Origin: Tubiluchus corallicola | Taxonomy: Eukaryota > Priapulida > Priapulimorpha > Priapulimorphida > Tubiluchidae | Length of the DNA stretch: 27,481 bases | Assembly (NCBI GenBank): GCA_030141605.1 | Contig: JAQGDQ010001733.1 | Coordinates: forward strand, 1 to 27,481 | Reading direction: 5' to 3' | Shown: piece by piece, positions 17,346-26,440 of the stretch | Layout: every line of letters begins with the position of its first letter | How positions within the stretch are numbered: the first letter of the stretch is position 1 | The notes under the pieces: model-generated | Told to the model about the DNA's origin: nothing | What the model saw: only the letters and a program-made list of their open reading frames with translations | The model's database searches: none | Made by a program: the position numbers and the translations under genes

Positions 17346-18070
17346 ACCCGTGGGTGATGGGCTGAACATTGAAATGCACTTTCCATGTATTCAAGCAACT
17401 CAATGAAAAAATAAACGCTTTCAATAAAGACAGTCGCCTTCATGTGTTGAATATTTATTTACAAATATATTTACAACAAACTATTTACAATTATTTACAG
17501 TTCTATCACTTCCATCCTGCTTTCAATCACATCACCTGCAACAAGAAGAAGTTCAATTCAAACTTGTTTATTAATCATTAGCAAACAGCATATCTGATAA
17601 ATGCAATGATAAAGTTAATTCGACTGACTGTCTCACACGAGAGATTCCCAGTCGACGTTTCTTGCACTTTGCACTTAAATGTGGATATTCTGGTATAAAA
17701 TAACAACATTCTTGATTTGATTATAACTGTAACACTATTTAATCGATTACTTAACAGACTCTGATCATCAACAATTTCAATTTGTTTTTTTTTTTTTGCT
17801 AATTTGCTACCCGAGGAGGCAAAAACGGAAACATTAAGGTCGGGAACAGAAATGCATCGAGTGTCTACGAATAGTACCATGTAGCATATTAAATGAAAGG
17901 TCTTTATGAGGCGAATCGAATGATAGGGGTTATAGTGTGAATAGTTAACCTGTGACCCAGTTAGGGGCAAAATAAGGATCGAGGAGACAAGTGCCTTCCA
18001 GGGTCTACCAAAAATAGGTTGTTGTATATCAAATGAAAGGTCTCAATGACATAAGTTATGCCAAGATTAT
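17346..18070. repeat. partial array unit with degenerate ~130-bp sub-repeats
   Basis: The stretch 17346-17660 matches the head of the ~2-kb unit. The stretch 17820-18070 holds two diverged copies of a ~130-bp repeat sharing caaatgaaaggtct (or taaatgaaaggtct) preceded by gtctacNaaaaatag-like sequence. The same block closes units A and B (19790-19957, 21800-21966). Confidence 0.75.
17495..17535 (-). CDS. terminal-exon-like segment, short DVI type
   Basis: Acceptor variant cttcttcttgttgcag. Reads DVIESRMEVIEL and TAA. Length 41 (2 mod 3). Confidence 0.35.
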
Positions 18071-18234
18071 TGACCTTTGACCCGTGGGTGATGGGCTGAA
18101 CAGTGAAATGCACTTTCCATGTATTCAAGCAACTCATTGAAAAAATAAGCACTTTCAAAAAAGACAGTCGCCTTCATATATTTACAATGTTGAATATTTA
18201 TTTACACACTATTTACAATATATTGACAAACTAT

Positions 18235-18287
18235 TTACATTTCTATTACTTTCATTACATCTCCTCCATAGCTTTCACTCACATCAC
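18235..18287 (-). CDS. terminal-exon-like segment, DVS type (unit A)
   Basis: Reads DVSESYGGDVMKVIEM and TAA. Length 53 (2 mod 3). Confidence 0.35.
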
Positions 18288-18531
18288 CTGCAACAACAAG
18301 AAGTTCAATTCAAACTTGTTTATTAATCATTAGCAAACAGCATATCTGACAAATGCAACGATAAGTTAATTTATCGGTGTTATCATGGCTGAAGCAAATG
18401 GCTCGCATGCTGTCAGGTATTGCGGTGTTTTCGCTAACCATGCTTCAGTGTGTGACTCCAAGTGTTTTTTGTATAACTGCGTTGACGTATTCCCCTTGCT
18501 TTTCTCTCTCAACAATATCAGCAAACGCTTG

Positions 18532-18596
18532 CTACATGCATACCTGTAACTTAGTAGTGCAGGCTTCTTTCATGCTGCTGCTTTCACCCAAATCAC
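18532..18596 (-). CDS. terminal-exon-like segment, DLG type (unit A)
   Basis: Reads DLGESSSMKEACTTKLQVCM and TAG. Length 65 (2 mod 3). Confidence 0.35.
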
Positions 18597-18743
18597 CTGC
18601 AACAACAAGAAGTTCAATTCAAACTTGTTTATTAATCATTAGCAAACAGCATATCTGACAAATGCAACGATAAGTTAATTCGACTGACTGTCGCACACGA
18701 GATTCCCAGTCGACATTTCTTGTACTTTGCACATACTTTACAA

Positions 18744-18887
18744 CTATTTACAACTGTTATTTACATTTTCTTTATTATCGCTCACGCCAGGAACTTTGTC
18801 AACTAGTACTTCATCATTTTCTTCATTGTTATCGTTTATATTCATTCTAGTCTGTCTCATCTCGTGCTCGTTCCAATAGTCCGCCAT
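18744..18887 (-). CDS. short acidic ORF of the array (unit A)
   Basis: A 47-residue ORF starting MADYWNEHEMRQTRMNIN and ending DNKENVNNSCK. It is rich in Asn, Asp and Glu, with no known domain. In the reading direction it lies ~145 bp after a TATA-like box (19018-19034) and downstream of a CpG-rich CRE segment. A splice-acceptor-like cag precedes it at 18899. The start MAD- also occurs in the larger repetitive ORF of the array, so the two are probably related. It could be an exon or a chance frame. The same-length intact copy in unit C is the main support. Confidence 0.4.
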   Translation of the reverse strand: MADYWNEHEMRQTRMNINDNNEENDEVLVDKVPGVSDNKENVNNSCK

Positions 18888-19017
18888 GTCGCTACATCCT
18901 GATTTTCAGGTAAACACATCTGGTCAGGCACGTAATAACAGTCATAACAATTTAACTCGATGACAAACTTTAATGATAAAAAATATTATTAGGCTACTGT
19001 ATCGAAACACCCTTACT

Positions 19018-19217
19018 GTTAGCATTTATAGAGCACTGAACGGCCATTGCGCGTCAAAAAATCGGAAATAAATTTGCTTACCGTTAGCAGTCGAGTTCTC
19101 ATGTTTCTCTCTCGAAGGAATAGCAAAAGTTTCACAGAATATGTAAATAATTTGTCGCAAACACATTTCAACCGTGGCGGGTAGCGAAATTACGGCGCCT
19201 GCGTGAAATTGACGTCA
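19018..19217 (-). promoter_or_regulatory. promoter-like segment of unit A: CRE, CpG-rich stretch, TATA-like box
   Basis: TGACGTCA, a perfect CRE palindrome, lies at 19210-19217 in a CpG-rich stretch (19175-19225) that stands out from the AT-rich surroundings. On the minus strand a tctataaatgc box follows at 19018-19034, about 145 bp before the MADYW ATG. A short ATGAGAACTCGACTGCTAACG|gtaagc, a possible first exon and donor, lies between them (19082-19102). Confidence 0.4.
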
Positions 19218-19539
19218 GCGCCAACTACTTGAAGAAATTCAAACGAATTCCCATTTTGTCTCAATTTCACAGTGAAGATTGCTGTCCGGTAGGCAAACGT
19301 CTGCCATGGTTTCTAAATCTTTATTATTATCCTTATCTTTTTTCATTGTTATCATTCACATTTTTATTTATTACTCACATCATATGATTTTTATCTTATT
19401 GACAAGATTTAGTAATTTAAAATCTTATTTGGGTCGTGACGTGTGCTATGAATGCTCTGATTATTTTTTCAAACTTTACTCAGTGTTATGTAAACTTGTT
19501 TAAAATTACTTATAGTCAAAATGGCTGTGTCTATAACGG

Positions 19540-19782
19540 TCATCGCGGGTGCTTAAATTCACATGTATCTTGTTTTTTCCGATTCGATCCACTCATTGCC
19601 ATGGCTGCCATATCTCCTTCGTTCCTTAGGTCACCGTAGTCCGCGAACACTTTCCTCTCTTTCTTCATCCTTTCGGGAGTATTACGAGTCACTGTTTTCA
19701 TCTCCTCCTCGTTGCAAACGTCTGCCATGGTTTCTAAATCTTTATTATTATCCTTATCTTTTTTTTCATCATTATTGTTCAT
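19540..19782 (-). CDS. repetitive charged ORF (unit A)
   Basis: An 80-residue ORF: an acidic/basic start (NNNDEKKDKDNNKDLE), then MADVCNEEEMKTVTR, a lysine-rich KERKVF, ADYGDLRNEGDMAAMAMSG and KKQDTCEFKHPR. I recognise no domain. The composition suggests a disordered, charged protein. A second partial copy of its first third lies at 19290-19350 within the same unit. Whether it is expressed is unknown. Confidence 0.4.
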   Translation of the reverse strand: MNNNDEKKDKDNNKDLETMADVCNEEEMKTVTRNTPERMKKERKVFADYGDLRNEGDMAAMAMSGSNRKKQDTCEFKHPR

Positions 19783-20119
19783 AAGGTCTTGATGAGGCGA
19801 ATCGAATGATATGGGTTATAGTGTGAATAGTTAACCTGTGACCCAGTTAGGGGCAAAATAAGGGTCGAGGAGACAAATGTCTTCCAGGGTCTACAAAAAT
19901 AGGTTGTTGTATATCAAATGAAAGGTCTCAATGATATAAGTTATGCCAAGATTATTGACCTTTGACCCGTGGGTGATGGGCTGAACAGTGAAATGCACTT
20001 TCCATGTATTCAAGCAACTCAATGAAAAAATAAACACTTTCAAAAAAGACAGTTACCTTCATATATTTACAATGTTGAATATTTATTCACAAATATATTT
20101 ACAAACTATTTACAATTCT

Positions 20120-20163
20120 TTACATTTCAATTACACTACTCACACTGCTTTCAATCACATCAC
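20120..20163 (-). CDS. terminal-exon-like segment, DVI type (unit B)
   Basis: Reads DVIESSVSSVIEM and TAA. Length 44 (2 mod 3). Confidence 0.35.
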
Positions 20164-20242
20164 CTGCAACAACAAGAAGTTCAATTCAGTTCAGCCGCCT
20201 TCATATATTTGCAAGGATAAAATATATTTATTTACAAACTAT

Positions 20243-20299
20243 TTACAATTCTATTATTTTCATTACATCTCCATTGCTTTCATCCTGCCAGTCCATCAC
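20243..20299 (-). pseudogene. frameshifted terminal-exon-like segment (unit B)
   Basis: Compared with 22121-22179 it has lost two bases (ttcatcctgccag), so it reads DGLAG then TGA. Length 57 breaks the 2-mod-3 rule. It is the only copy that does. Confidence 0.35.
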
Positions 20300-20543
20300 C
20301 TGCAACAACAAGAAGTTCAATTCAAACTTGTTTATTAATCATTAGCAAACAGCATATCTGACAAATGCAACAATAAGTTAATTTATCGGTGTTATCATGG
20401 CTGAAGCAAATGGCTCGCATGCTGTCAGGTATTGCGCTGTTTTCGCTAACCATGCTTCAGTGTGTGACTCCAAGTGTTTTTTGTATAACTGCGTTGACGT
20501 ATTCCCCTTGCTTTTCTCTCTCAACAATATCAGCAAACGCTTG

Positions 20544-20608
20544 CTACATGCATACCTGTAACTTAGTAGTGCAGGCTTCTTTCATGCTGCTGCTTTCACC
20601 CAAATCAC
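20544..20608 (-). CDS. terminal-exon-like segment, DLG type (unit B)
   Basis: Same residues as the unit A copy at 18532-18596. Length 65. Confidence 0.35.
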
Positions 20609-20814
20609 CTGCAACAACAAGAAGTTCAATTCAAACTTGTTTATTAATCATTAGCAAACAGCATATCTGACAAATGCAACGATAAGTTAATTCGACTGAC
20701 TGTCGCACACGAGATTCCCAGTCGACGTTTCTTGCACTTTGCACATACTTTACAACTATTTACAACGGTTATTTACATTTTCTTTATTATCGTTCACGCC
20801 AGGAACTTTGTCAA

Positions 20815-20898
20815 CTAGTACTTCATCATTTTCTTCATTGTTTCATTTATATTCATTCTAGTCTGTCTCATCTCGTGCTCGTTCCAATAGTCCGCCAT
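20815..20898 (-). pseudogene. frameshifted copy of the short acidic ORF (unit B)
   Basis: Starts MADYWNEHEMRQTRMNIN but a 1-bp length change (attgtttcattt against attgttatcgttt) shifts the frame to ETMKKMMKY and a stop after 27 residues. Unit D has the same change. Confidence 0.45.
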
Positions 20899-21029
20899 GT
20901 CGCTACATCCTGATTTTCAGGTAAACACATCTGGTCAGGCACGTATTAACAGTCAGAATAATTTAACTCGGTGACAAACTTTAATGATAAAAAATATTAT
21001 TAGGCTACTGTATCGAAACGCCCTTACTG

Positions 21030-21228
21030 TTAGCATTTATAGACCGCTGGCCGGCCATTGCGCGTCAAAAAGTCAGAAATAAATTTGCTTACCGTTTGCA
21101 GTCGAGTTCTCATGTTTCTCTCTCGAAGGAATAGCAAAAGTTTCACAGAATATGTAAATAATTTGTCGCAAACACATTTCAAACGTGGCGGGTGGCGAAA
21201 TTACGGCGCCTGCGTGAAATTGACGTCA
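21030..21228 (-). promoter_or_regulatory. promoter-like segment of unit B
   Basis: Perfect CRE at 21221-21228 in the same CpG-rich context, with a tctataaatgc-like box near 21030-21045. Upstream flank differs slightly from unit A (gaccgctggccgg instead of gagcactgaacgg). Confidence 0.35.
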
Positions 21229-21550
21229 GCGCCAACTACTTGAAGAAATTCAAACGAATTCCCATTTTGTCTCAATTTCACAGTGAAGATTGCTGTCCGG
21301 TAGGCAAACGTCTGCCATGGTTTCTAAATCTTTATTATTATCCTTATATTTTTTTCATTGTTATCATTCACATTTTTATTTATTACTCACATCATATGAT
21401 TTTTATCTTATTGACAAGATTTAGTAATTTAAAATTTATTTGGGTCGTGACGTGTGCTATGAATGCTCTGATTATTTTTTCAAACTTTACTCAGTGTTAT
21501 GTAAACTTGTTTCAAATTACTTATAGTCAAAATGGCTGTGTCTATAACGG

Positions 21551-21793
21551 TCATCGTGGGTGCTTAAATTCACATGTATCTTGTTTTTTCCGATTCGATC
21601 CACTCATTGCCATGGCTGCCATATCTCCTTCGTTCCTTAGGTCACCGTAGTCCGCGAACACTTTCCTCTCTTTCTTCATCCTTTCGGGAGTATTACGAGT
21701 CACTGTTTTCATCTCCTCCTCGTTGCAAACGTCTGCCATGGTTTCTAAATCTTTATTATTATCCTTATCTTTTTTTTCATCATTATTGTTCAT
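21551..21793 (-). CDS. repetitive charged ORF (unit B)
   Basis: Encodes the same 80 residues as the unit A copy without a change, so either the duplication is recent or the sequence was homogenised. Confidence 0.4.
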   Translation of the reverse strand: MNNNDEKKDKDNNKDLETMADVCNEEEMKTVTRNTPERMKKERKVFADYGDLRNEGDMAAMAMSGSNRKKQDTCEFKHPR

Positions 21794-22120
21794 AAGGTCT
21801 TGATGAGGCGAATCGAATGATATGGGTTATAGTGTGAATAGTTAACCTGTGACCCAGTTAGGGGCAAAATAAGGGTCGAGGAGACAAATGTCTTCCAGGG
21901 TCTACAAAAATAGGTTGTTGTATATCAAATGAAAGGTCTCAATGATATAAGTTATGCCAAGATTATTGACCTTTGACCCGTGGGTGATGGGCTGAACAGT
22001 GAAATGCACTTTCCATGTATTCAAGCAACTCAATGAAAAAATAAACACTTTAAAAAAACAGCCGCCTTCATATATTTGCAATGATAAAATATATTTATTT
22101 ACAAACTATTTACAATATAT

Positions 22121-22179
22121 TTACAATTCTATTATTTTCATTACATCTCCATTGCTTTCATCCCCTGCCAGTCCATCAC
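22121..22179 (-). CDS. terminal-exon-like segment, DGL type (unit C, copy 1)
   Basis: Reads DGLAGDESNGDVMKIIEL and TAA. Length 59 (2 mod 3). Confidence 0.35.
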
Positions 22180-22366
22180 CTGCAACAACAAGAAGTTCAA
22201 TTCAAACTTGTTTATTAATCATTAGCAAACAGCATATCTGAACAGTGAAATGCACTTTCCATGTATTCAAGCAACTCAATGAAAAAATAAACACTTTAAA
22301 AAAACAGCCGCCTTCATATATTTGCAATGATAAAATATATTTATTTACAAACTATTTACAATATAT

Positions 22367-22425
22367 TTACAATTCTATTATTTTCATTACATCTCCATTG
22401 CTTTCATCCCCTGCCAGTCCATCAC
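22367..22425 (-). CDS. terminal-exon-like segment, DGL type (unit C, copy 2)
   Basis: Identical to copy 1 through the 246-bp duplication. Confidence 0.35.
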
Positions 22426-22626
22426 CTGCAACAACAAGAAGTTCAATTCAAACTTGTTTATTAATCATTAGCAAACAGCATATCTGAACAGTGAAATGAA
22501 CTTTCCATGTATTCAAGCAACTCAATGAAAAAATAAACACTTTAAAAAAAAGACAACCGCCTTCATATATATGCAATGATAAAATATATTTATTTACAAA
22601 CTATTTACAATATATTTACAAAATAT

Positions 22627-22673
22627 TTACAATTCTATGATTTTCATTACATCTTCCCCTGCCAGTCCATCAC
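22627..22673 (-). CDS. terminal-exon-like segment, DGL type (unit C, copy 3)
   Basis: Reads DGLAGEDVMKIIEL and TAA. Length 47 (2 mod 3): a 12-bp in-frame deletion relative to copies 1 and 2. Confidence 0.35.
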
Positions 22674-22820
22674 CTGCAACAACAAGAAGTTCAATTCAAA
22701 CTTGTTTATTAATCATTAGCAAACAGCATATCTGACAAATGCAACGATAAGTTAATTCGACTGACTGTCGCACACGAGATTCCCAGTCGACATTTCTTGT
22801 ACTTTGCACATACTTTACAA

Positions 22821-22964
22821 CTATTTACAATGGTTATTTACATTTTCTTTATTATCGCTCACGCCAGGAACTTTGTCAACTAGTACTTCATCATTTTCTT
22901 CATTGTTATCGTTTATATTCATTCTAGTCTGTCTCATCTCGTGCTCGTTCCAATAGTCCGCCAT
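22821..22964 (-). CDS. short acidic ORF of the array (unit C)
   Basis: Intact 47-codon counterpart of 18744-18887, differing at one residue near the C-terminus (NNHCK instead of NNSCK). Confidence 0.4.
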   Translation of the reverse strand: MADYWNEHEMRQTRMNINDNNEENDEVLVDKVPGVSDNKENVNNHCK

Positions 22965-23094
22965 GTCGCTACATCCTGATTTTCAGGTAAACACATCTGG
23001 TCAGGCACGTAATAACAGTCATAACAATTTAACTCGATGACAAACTTTAATGATAAAAAATATTATTAGGCTACTGTATCGAAACACCCTTACT

Positions 23095-23291
23095 GTTAGC
23101 ATTTATAGAGCACTGAACGGCCATTGCGCGTCAAAAAATCGGAAATAAATTTGCTTACCGTTAGCAGTCGAGTTCTCATGTTTCTCTCTCGAAGGAATAG
23201 CAAAAGTTTCACAGAATATGTAAATTTGTCGCAAACACATTTCAACCGTGGCGGGTGGCGAAATTACGGCGCCTGCGTGAAATTGACGTCA
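23095..23291 (-). promoter_or_regulatory. promoter-like segment of unit C
   Basis: Perfect CRE at 23284-23291 and a TATA-like box near 23098-23112. Matches unit A more closely than unit B. Confidence 0.35.
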
Positions 23292-23613
23292 GCGCCAACT
23301 ACTTGAAGAAATTCAAACGAATTCCCATTTTGTCTCAATTTCACAGTGAAGATTGCTGTCCGGTAGGCAAACGTCTGCCATGGTTTCTAAATCTTTATTA
23401 ATATCCTTATCGTTTTTCATTGTTATCATTCACATTTTTATTTATTACTCACATCATATGATTTTTATCTTATTGACAAGATTTAGTAATTTAAAATCTT
23501 ATTTGGGTCGTGACGTGTGCTATGAATGCTCTGATTATTTTTTCAAACTTTACTCAGTGTTATGTAAACTTGTTTCAAATTACTTATAGTCAAAATGGCT
23601 GTGTCTATAACGG

Positions 23614-23976
23614 TCATCGCGGGTGCTTAAATTCACATGTATCTTGTTTTTTCCGATTCGATCCACTCATTGCCATGGCTGCCATATCTCCTTCGTTCCT
23701 TAGGTCACAGTAGTCCGCAAACACTTTCCTCTCTTTCTTCATCCTGTCGGGAGTACTACGAGTCACTGTTTTCATCTCCTCCTTGTTGCAAACGTCAGCC
23801 ATGGTTTCTAAATCTTTATTATTATCCTTATATATTTTTTCATCATCATCGTTCACATTCATGCTGTTAATGCCACTAGGTTCTGGGGTGGTATCTTGTT
23901 TTTTCTGATACGATCCACACATTGCCATGGCTGCCATATCTCCTTTGTTCCATATGTCACTGTAGTCTGCGAGCAT
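23614..23976 (-). CDS. repetitive charged ORF, extended form (unit C)
   Basis: About 120 residues with two copies of an ADYxDxxNxGDMAAMAMxG + KKQDT module, one near the start (ADYSDIWNKGDMAAMAMCGS) and one near the end (ADYCDLRNEGDMAAMAMSGS). Between them lies the NDDDEK...KDNNKDLETMADVCN segment also found in the unit A and B copies. The first ATG in frame is taken as the start (MLADYS). The module resembles the ADYWNEHEM of the short ORF. No known domain is recognised. Confidence 0.45.
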   Translation of the reverse strand: MLADYSDIWNKGDMAAMAMCGSYQKKQDTTPEPSGINSMNVNDDDEKIYKDNNKDLETMADVCNKEEMKTVTRSTPDRMKKERKVFADYCDLRNEGDMAAMAMSGSNRKKQDTCEFKHPR

Positions 23977-23985
23977 ATTCAAGAT

Positions 23986-25389
23986 GGATGTATAGAGTTA
24001 GATGGTGCCTTCTTCTGAGCTTCATTAGCCTAGGACTCCGAAAAGGTCATAATCCATCCCGCACACGTGTGTTTGCACAAGTTTGTAGTATGTGTAATGT
24101 CGCACAAATTGTAACTTGTTATGCATGCTTTACTCTATGTAAAATCTATAGTGCTTTAGATCGTAGCCATCGTTAAGTATCATGGAATCCAAATATCACA
24201 GATTTTAAAAAAATCTGCGTATTTATTGTTTGTCATTTAGTGATTTGATGGGTGGAATTCATCTAGGTTGGGTTGAATGTGACATGCTTCAAGATGGTCT
24301 CATTTATTCTATGATTTATTGTTTTTCAATGACTGTAAATGCCACTTTTCATTTGTGTTTTTTACTAGATATTGTTGATGTTAAAGGACCAAGGTCATTT
24401 AATTGTTAGGGGAAGTATAATTGCATTCTAGTACTCAGAGTTCTGCACCTGCTACCTTGAGTTATTAAAAAAATTTTCTTGCAACTTATTATGTAAAAAA
24501 GGAGCATTAAAAGTTTGGACAATGACTTAACAAGCATTAGTTTTGTTGTATTTTTCAGTAGTTATTGATAATGTGTCATGCAACTGTGATAATGTGATTC
24601 ATTTTTGCAATTATTCTTGATTCTTGTTGATTTTATATTTTGTGAAACTGAATCCATATTGAAACATTTACTCCTGCTCAAAATCACAATCAGTCTTGAT
24701 CTCTTTGTGACTTTTTCATAATTATTTTCTTTTATAATATTATAACTACCTAATGCATGTGACTCTTTTTACTGAGTATATTTAGTTTGAACTGTGACAT
24801 TTACAAGGTAGTAATTCTTGCTTCATGAGCGATACCGTATTTCATGTACAGTAACACTGCATACTAATTGACAATTAAACTTGCTTTTTCACTTATTAGT
24901 AGTGAAACTTAATCTGATTGGAAACTAATTAGAGAATCATTAGAAACTTTAGAATATAATAAGAATTCCTGACATTGTTGCCGTCCTACTTATAAATTGG
25001 TGATTTTGCTGAATTTAATAAGAGAGCATTTTTAATGTAACACGTGCAATTTGTGATTAAGTTGGTTCAAAATTCTTGATCATAATTAATCTTACTGTTT
25101 TTCATTGAGTTATTATTTATTTATTTATATTTATTTACTCTTATTTATTCTCCGCAACTTTAGTGCTTAATAACTCCTAAGTATTTCAAGCTAGGCTCAT
25201 CAAACTCGCAGGGACGTACTAGAACGTACAACTGTATGGTGACCATTGACCACTGATCAAGGAAGGAAGGGCATGGACGTCACTCTTCTTATGGAAGAGG
25301 TCGCATCTCTTCTTAGAGCTTTTGGTTTTTCCAATTTTTTTCACAAGCATTTGGGCACTGTGGGGGAGGTATGTACCTGGGATTTTAAA
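23986..25389. other. AT-rich single-copy stretch between array units C and D
   Basis: No repeat of the array is present. A TTTA-rich low-complexity patch lies at 25109-25150. No convincing exon seen on either strand. Confidence 0.5.
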
Positions 25390-25789
25390 AAGCTGGCAAG
25401 TTTTAAACGCCCGAGGGAGGGGCCAAAATACAAAATTTGGGTTCCCCTCAGTTGGTGACCTCTTACATATTGAGGGCTAGGGACACAAAACTCACAGGGT
25501 ACACTCATTGGGCAAAGTCATCTACGTATACGTGTGACCCGAGTTGCTGGGTCAAAGGTCGCGGAGCGGGCTTGTCTTCATTTATTTTTCTTTAGAATCC
25601 ATCTGTTCCATAGTTTTTAAGACAATATGTGACCCGTGGGTGATGGGCTGAACATTGAAATGCACTTTCCATGTATTCAAGCAACTCAATGAAAGAACAA
25701 GCACTTTCAAAAAAGACAGTCGCCTTCATATATTTACAATGTTGAAATATATTTATTTACAAACTATTTGCAATATATTTACAACCTAT

Positions 25790-25839
25790 TTACATTTCCA
25801 TTATTTGCATGACATTTCCATTGCTTTCACTCACATCAC
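25790..25839 (-). CDS. terminal-exon-like segment, DVS type (unit D)
   Basis: Reads DVSESNGNVMQIMEM and TAA. Length 50 (2 mod 3). Confidence 0.35.
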
Positions 25840-26083
25840 CTGCAACAACAAGAAGTTCAATTCAAACTTGTTTATTAATCATTAGCAAACAGCATATCTG
25901 ACAAATGCAACGATAAGTTAATTTATCGGTGTTATCATGGCTGAAGCAAATGGCTCGCATTCTGTCAGGTATTGCGCTGTTTTCGCTAACCATGCTTCAG
26001 TGTGTGACTCCAAGTGTTTTTTGTATAACTGAGTTGACCTATTCCCCTTACTTTTCTCTCTCAACAATATCAGCAAACGCTTG

Positions 26084-26148
26084 CTACATGCATACCTGTA
26101 AGTTAGTAGTGCAGGCTACTTTCATGCTGCCGCTTTCACTCAAATCAC
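26084..26148 (-). CDS. terminal-exon-like segment, DLS type (unit D)
   Basis: Reads DLSESGSMKVACTTNLQVCM and TAG. Length 65 (2 mod 3). Confidence 0.35.
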
Positions 26149-26356
26149 CTGCAACAACAAGAAGTTCAATTCAAACTGGTTTATTAATCATTAGCAAACA
26201 GCATATCTGACAAATGCCACGATAAGTTAATTCGACTGACTGTCGCACACGAGAGATTCCCAGTCGACGTTTCTTGCACTTTGCACATACTTTACAACTA
26301 TTTACAACGGTTATTTACATTTTCTTTATTATCGTTCACGTCAGGAACTTTGTCAA

Positions 26357-26440
26357 CTAGTACTTCATCATTTTCTTCATTGTTTCATTTATATTCATTC
26401 TAGTCCGTCTCATCTCGTGCTCCTTCCAATAGTCCGCCAT
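26357..26440 (-). pseudogene. frameshifted copy of the short acidic ORF (unit D)
   Basis: Reads MADYWKEHEMRRTRMNIN then the same shifted ending as unit B. The shared frameshift places B and D in one lineage. Confidence 0.45.

Larger units (their letters stand above)
18071..19957. repeat. array unit A (~1.9 kb)
   Basis: Runs from tgacctttgacccgtgggtg to the next copy of that phrase. It is collinear with unit B at an offset of 2011-2012 bp over most of its length. It is shorter than B because it lacks B's additional ~136-bp terminal-exon block. On the minus strand it carries the full complement described in the summary. Confidence 0.9.
19958..21966. repeat. array unit B (~2.0 kb)
   Basis: Near-identical to unit A in the stretches 20389-20670 and 21300-21966. 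It differs at many sites between 20690 and 21080, where it instead matches unit D. Confidence 0.9.
21999..22735. repeat. nested 246-bp tandem duplication plus a third diverged copy
   Basis: 21999-22244 and 22245-22490 appear identical over their length. The third copy (22491-22735) has small changes. Each copy carries one terminal-exon-like segment. Confidence 0.9.
21967..23985. repeat. array unit C (~2.0 kb, rearranged)
   Basis: Its head is triplicated (21999-22735) and it lacks the block that in A, B and D carries tggctgaagcaaatggctcg. From 22740 it is collinear with A and B. At its far end it extends beyond them (23830-23982) with an additional internal repeat of the charged ORF. Confidence 0.9.

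Noticed and set aside
18377-18658. 93-codon + strand frame repeated at 20389-20670 and 25929-26210
   Set aside because: It opens at GTG, not ATG. Its repetition is explained by DNA duplication, and the copy at 16869-17090 is interrupted. The minus strand gives the frame-preserving indel signal instead.
18700-18760. Minus-strand cysteine/lysine-rich frame (CKVCAKCKKRRLGISC) between the MADYW stop and the AATAAA-like signal
   Set aside because: All three frames are fairly open here, and copies at 17640 and 26250 differ by 2 bp (gagagattcc against gagattcc), which breaks the frame.
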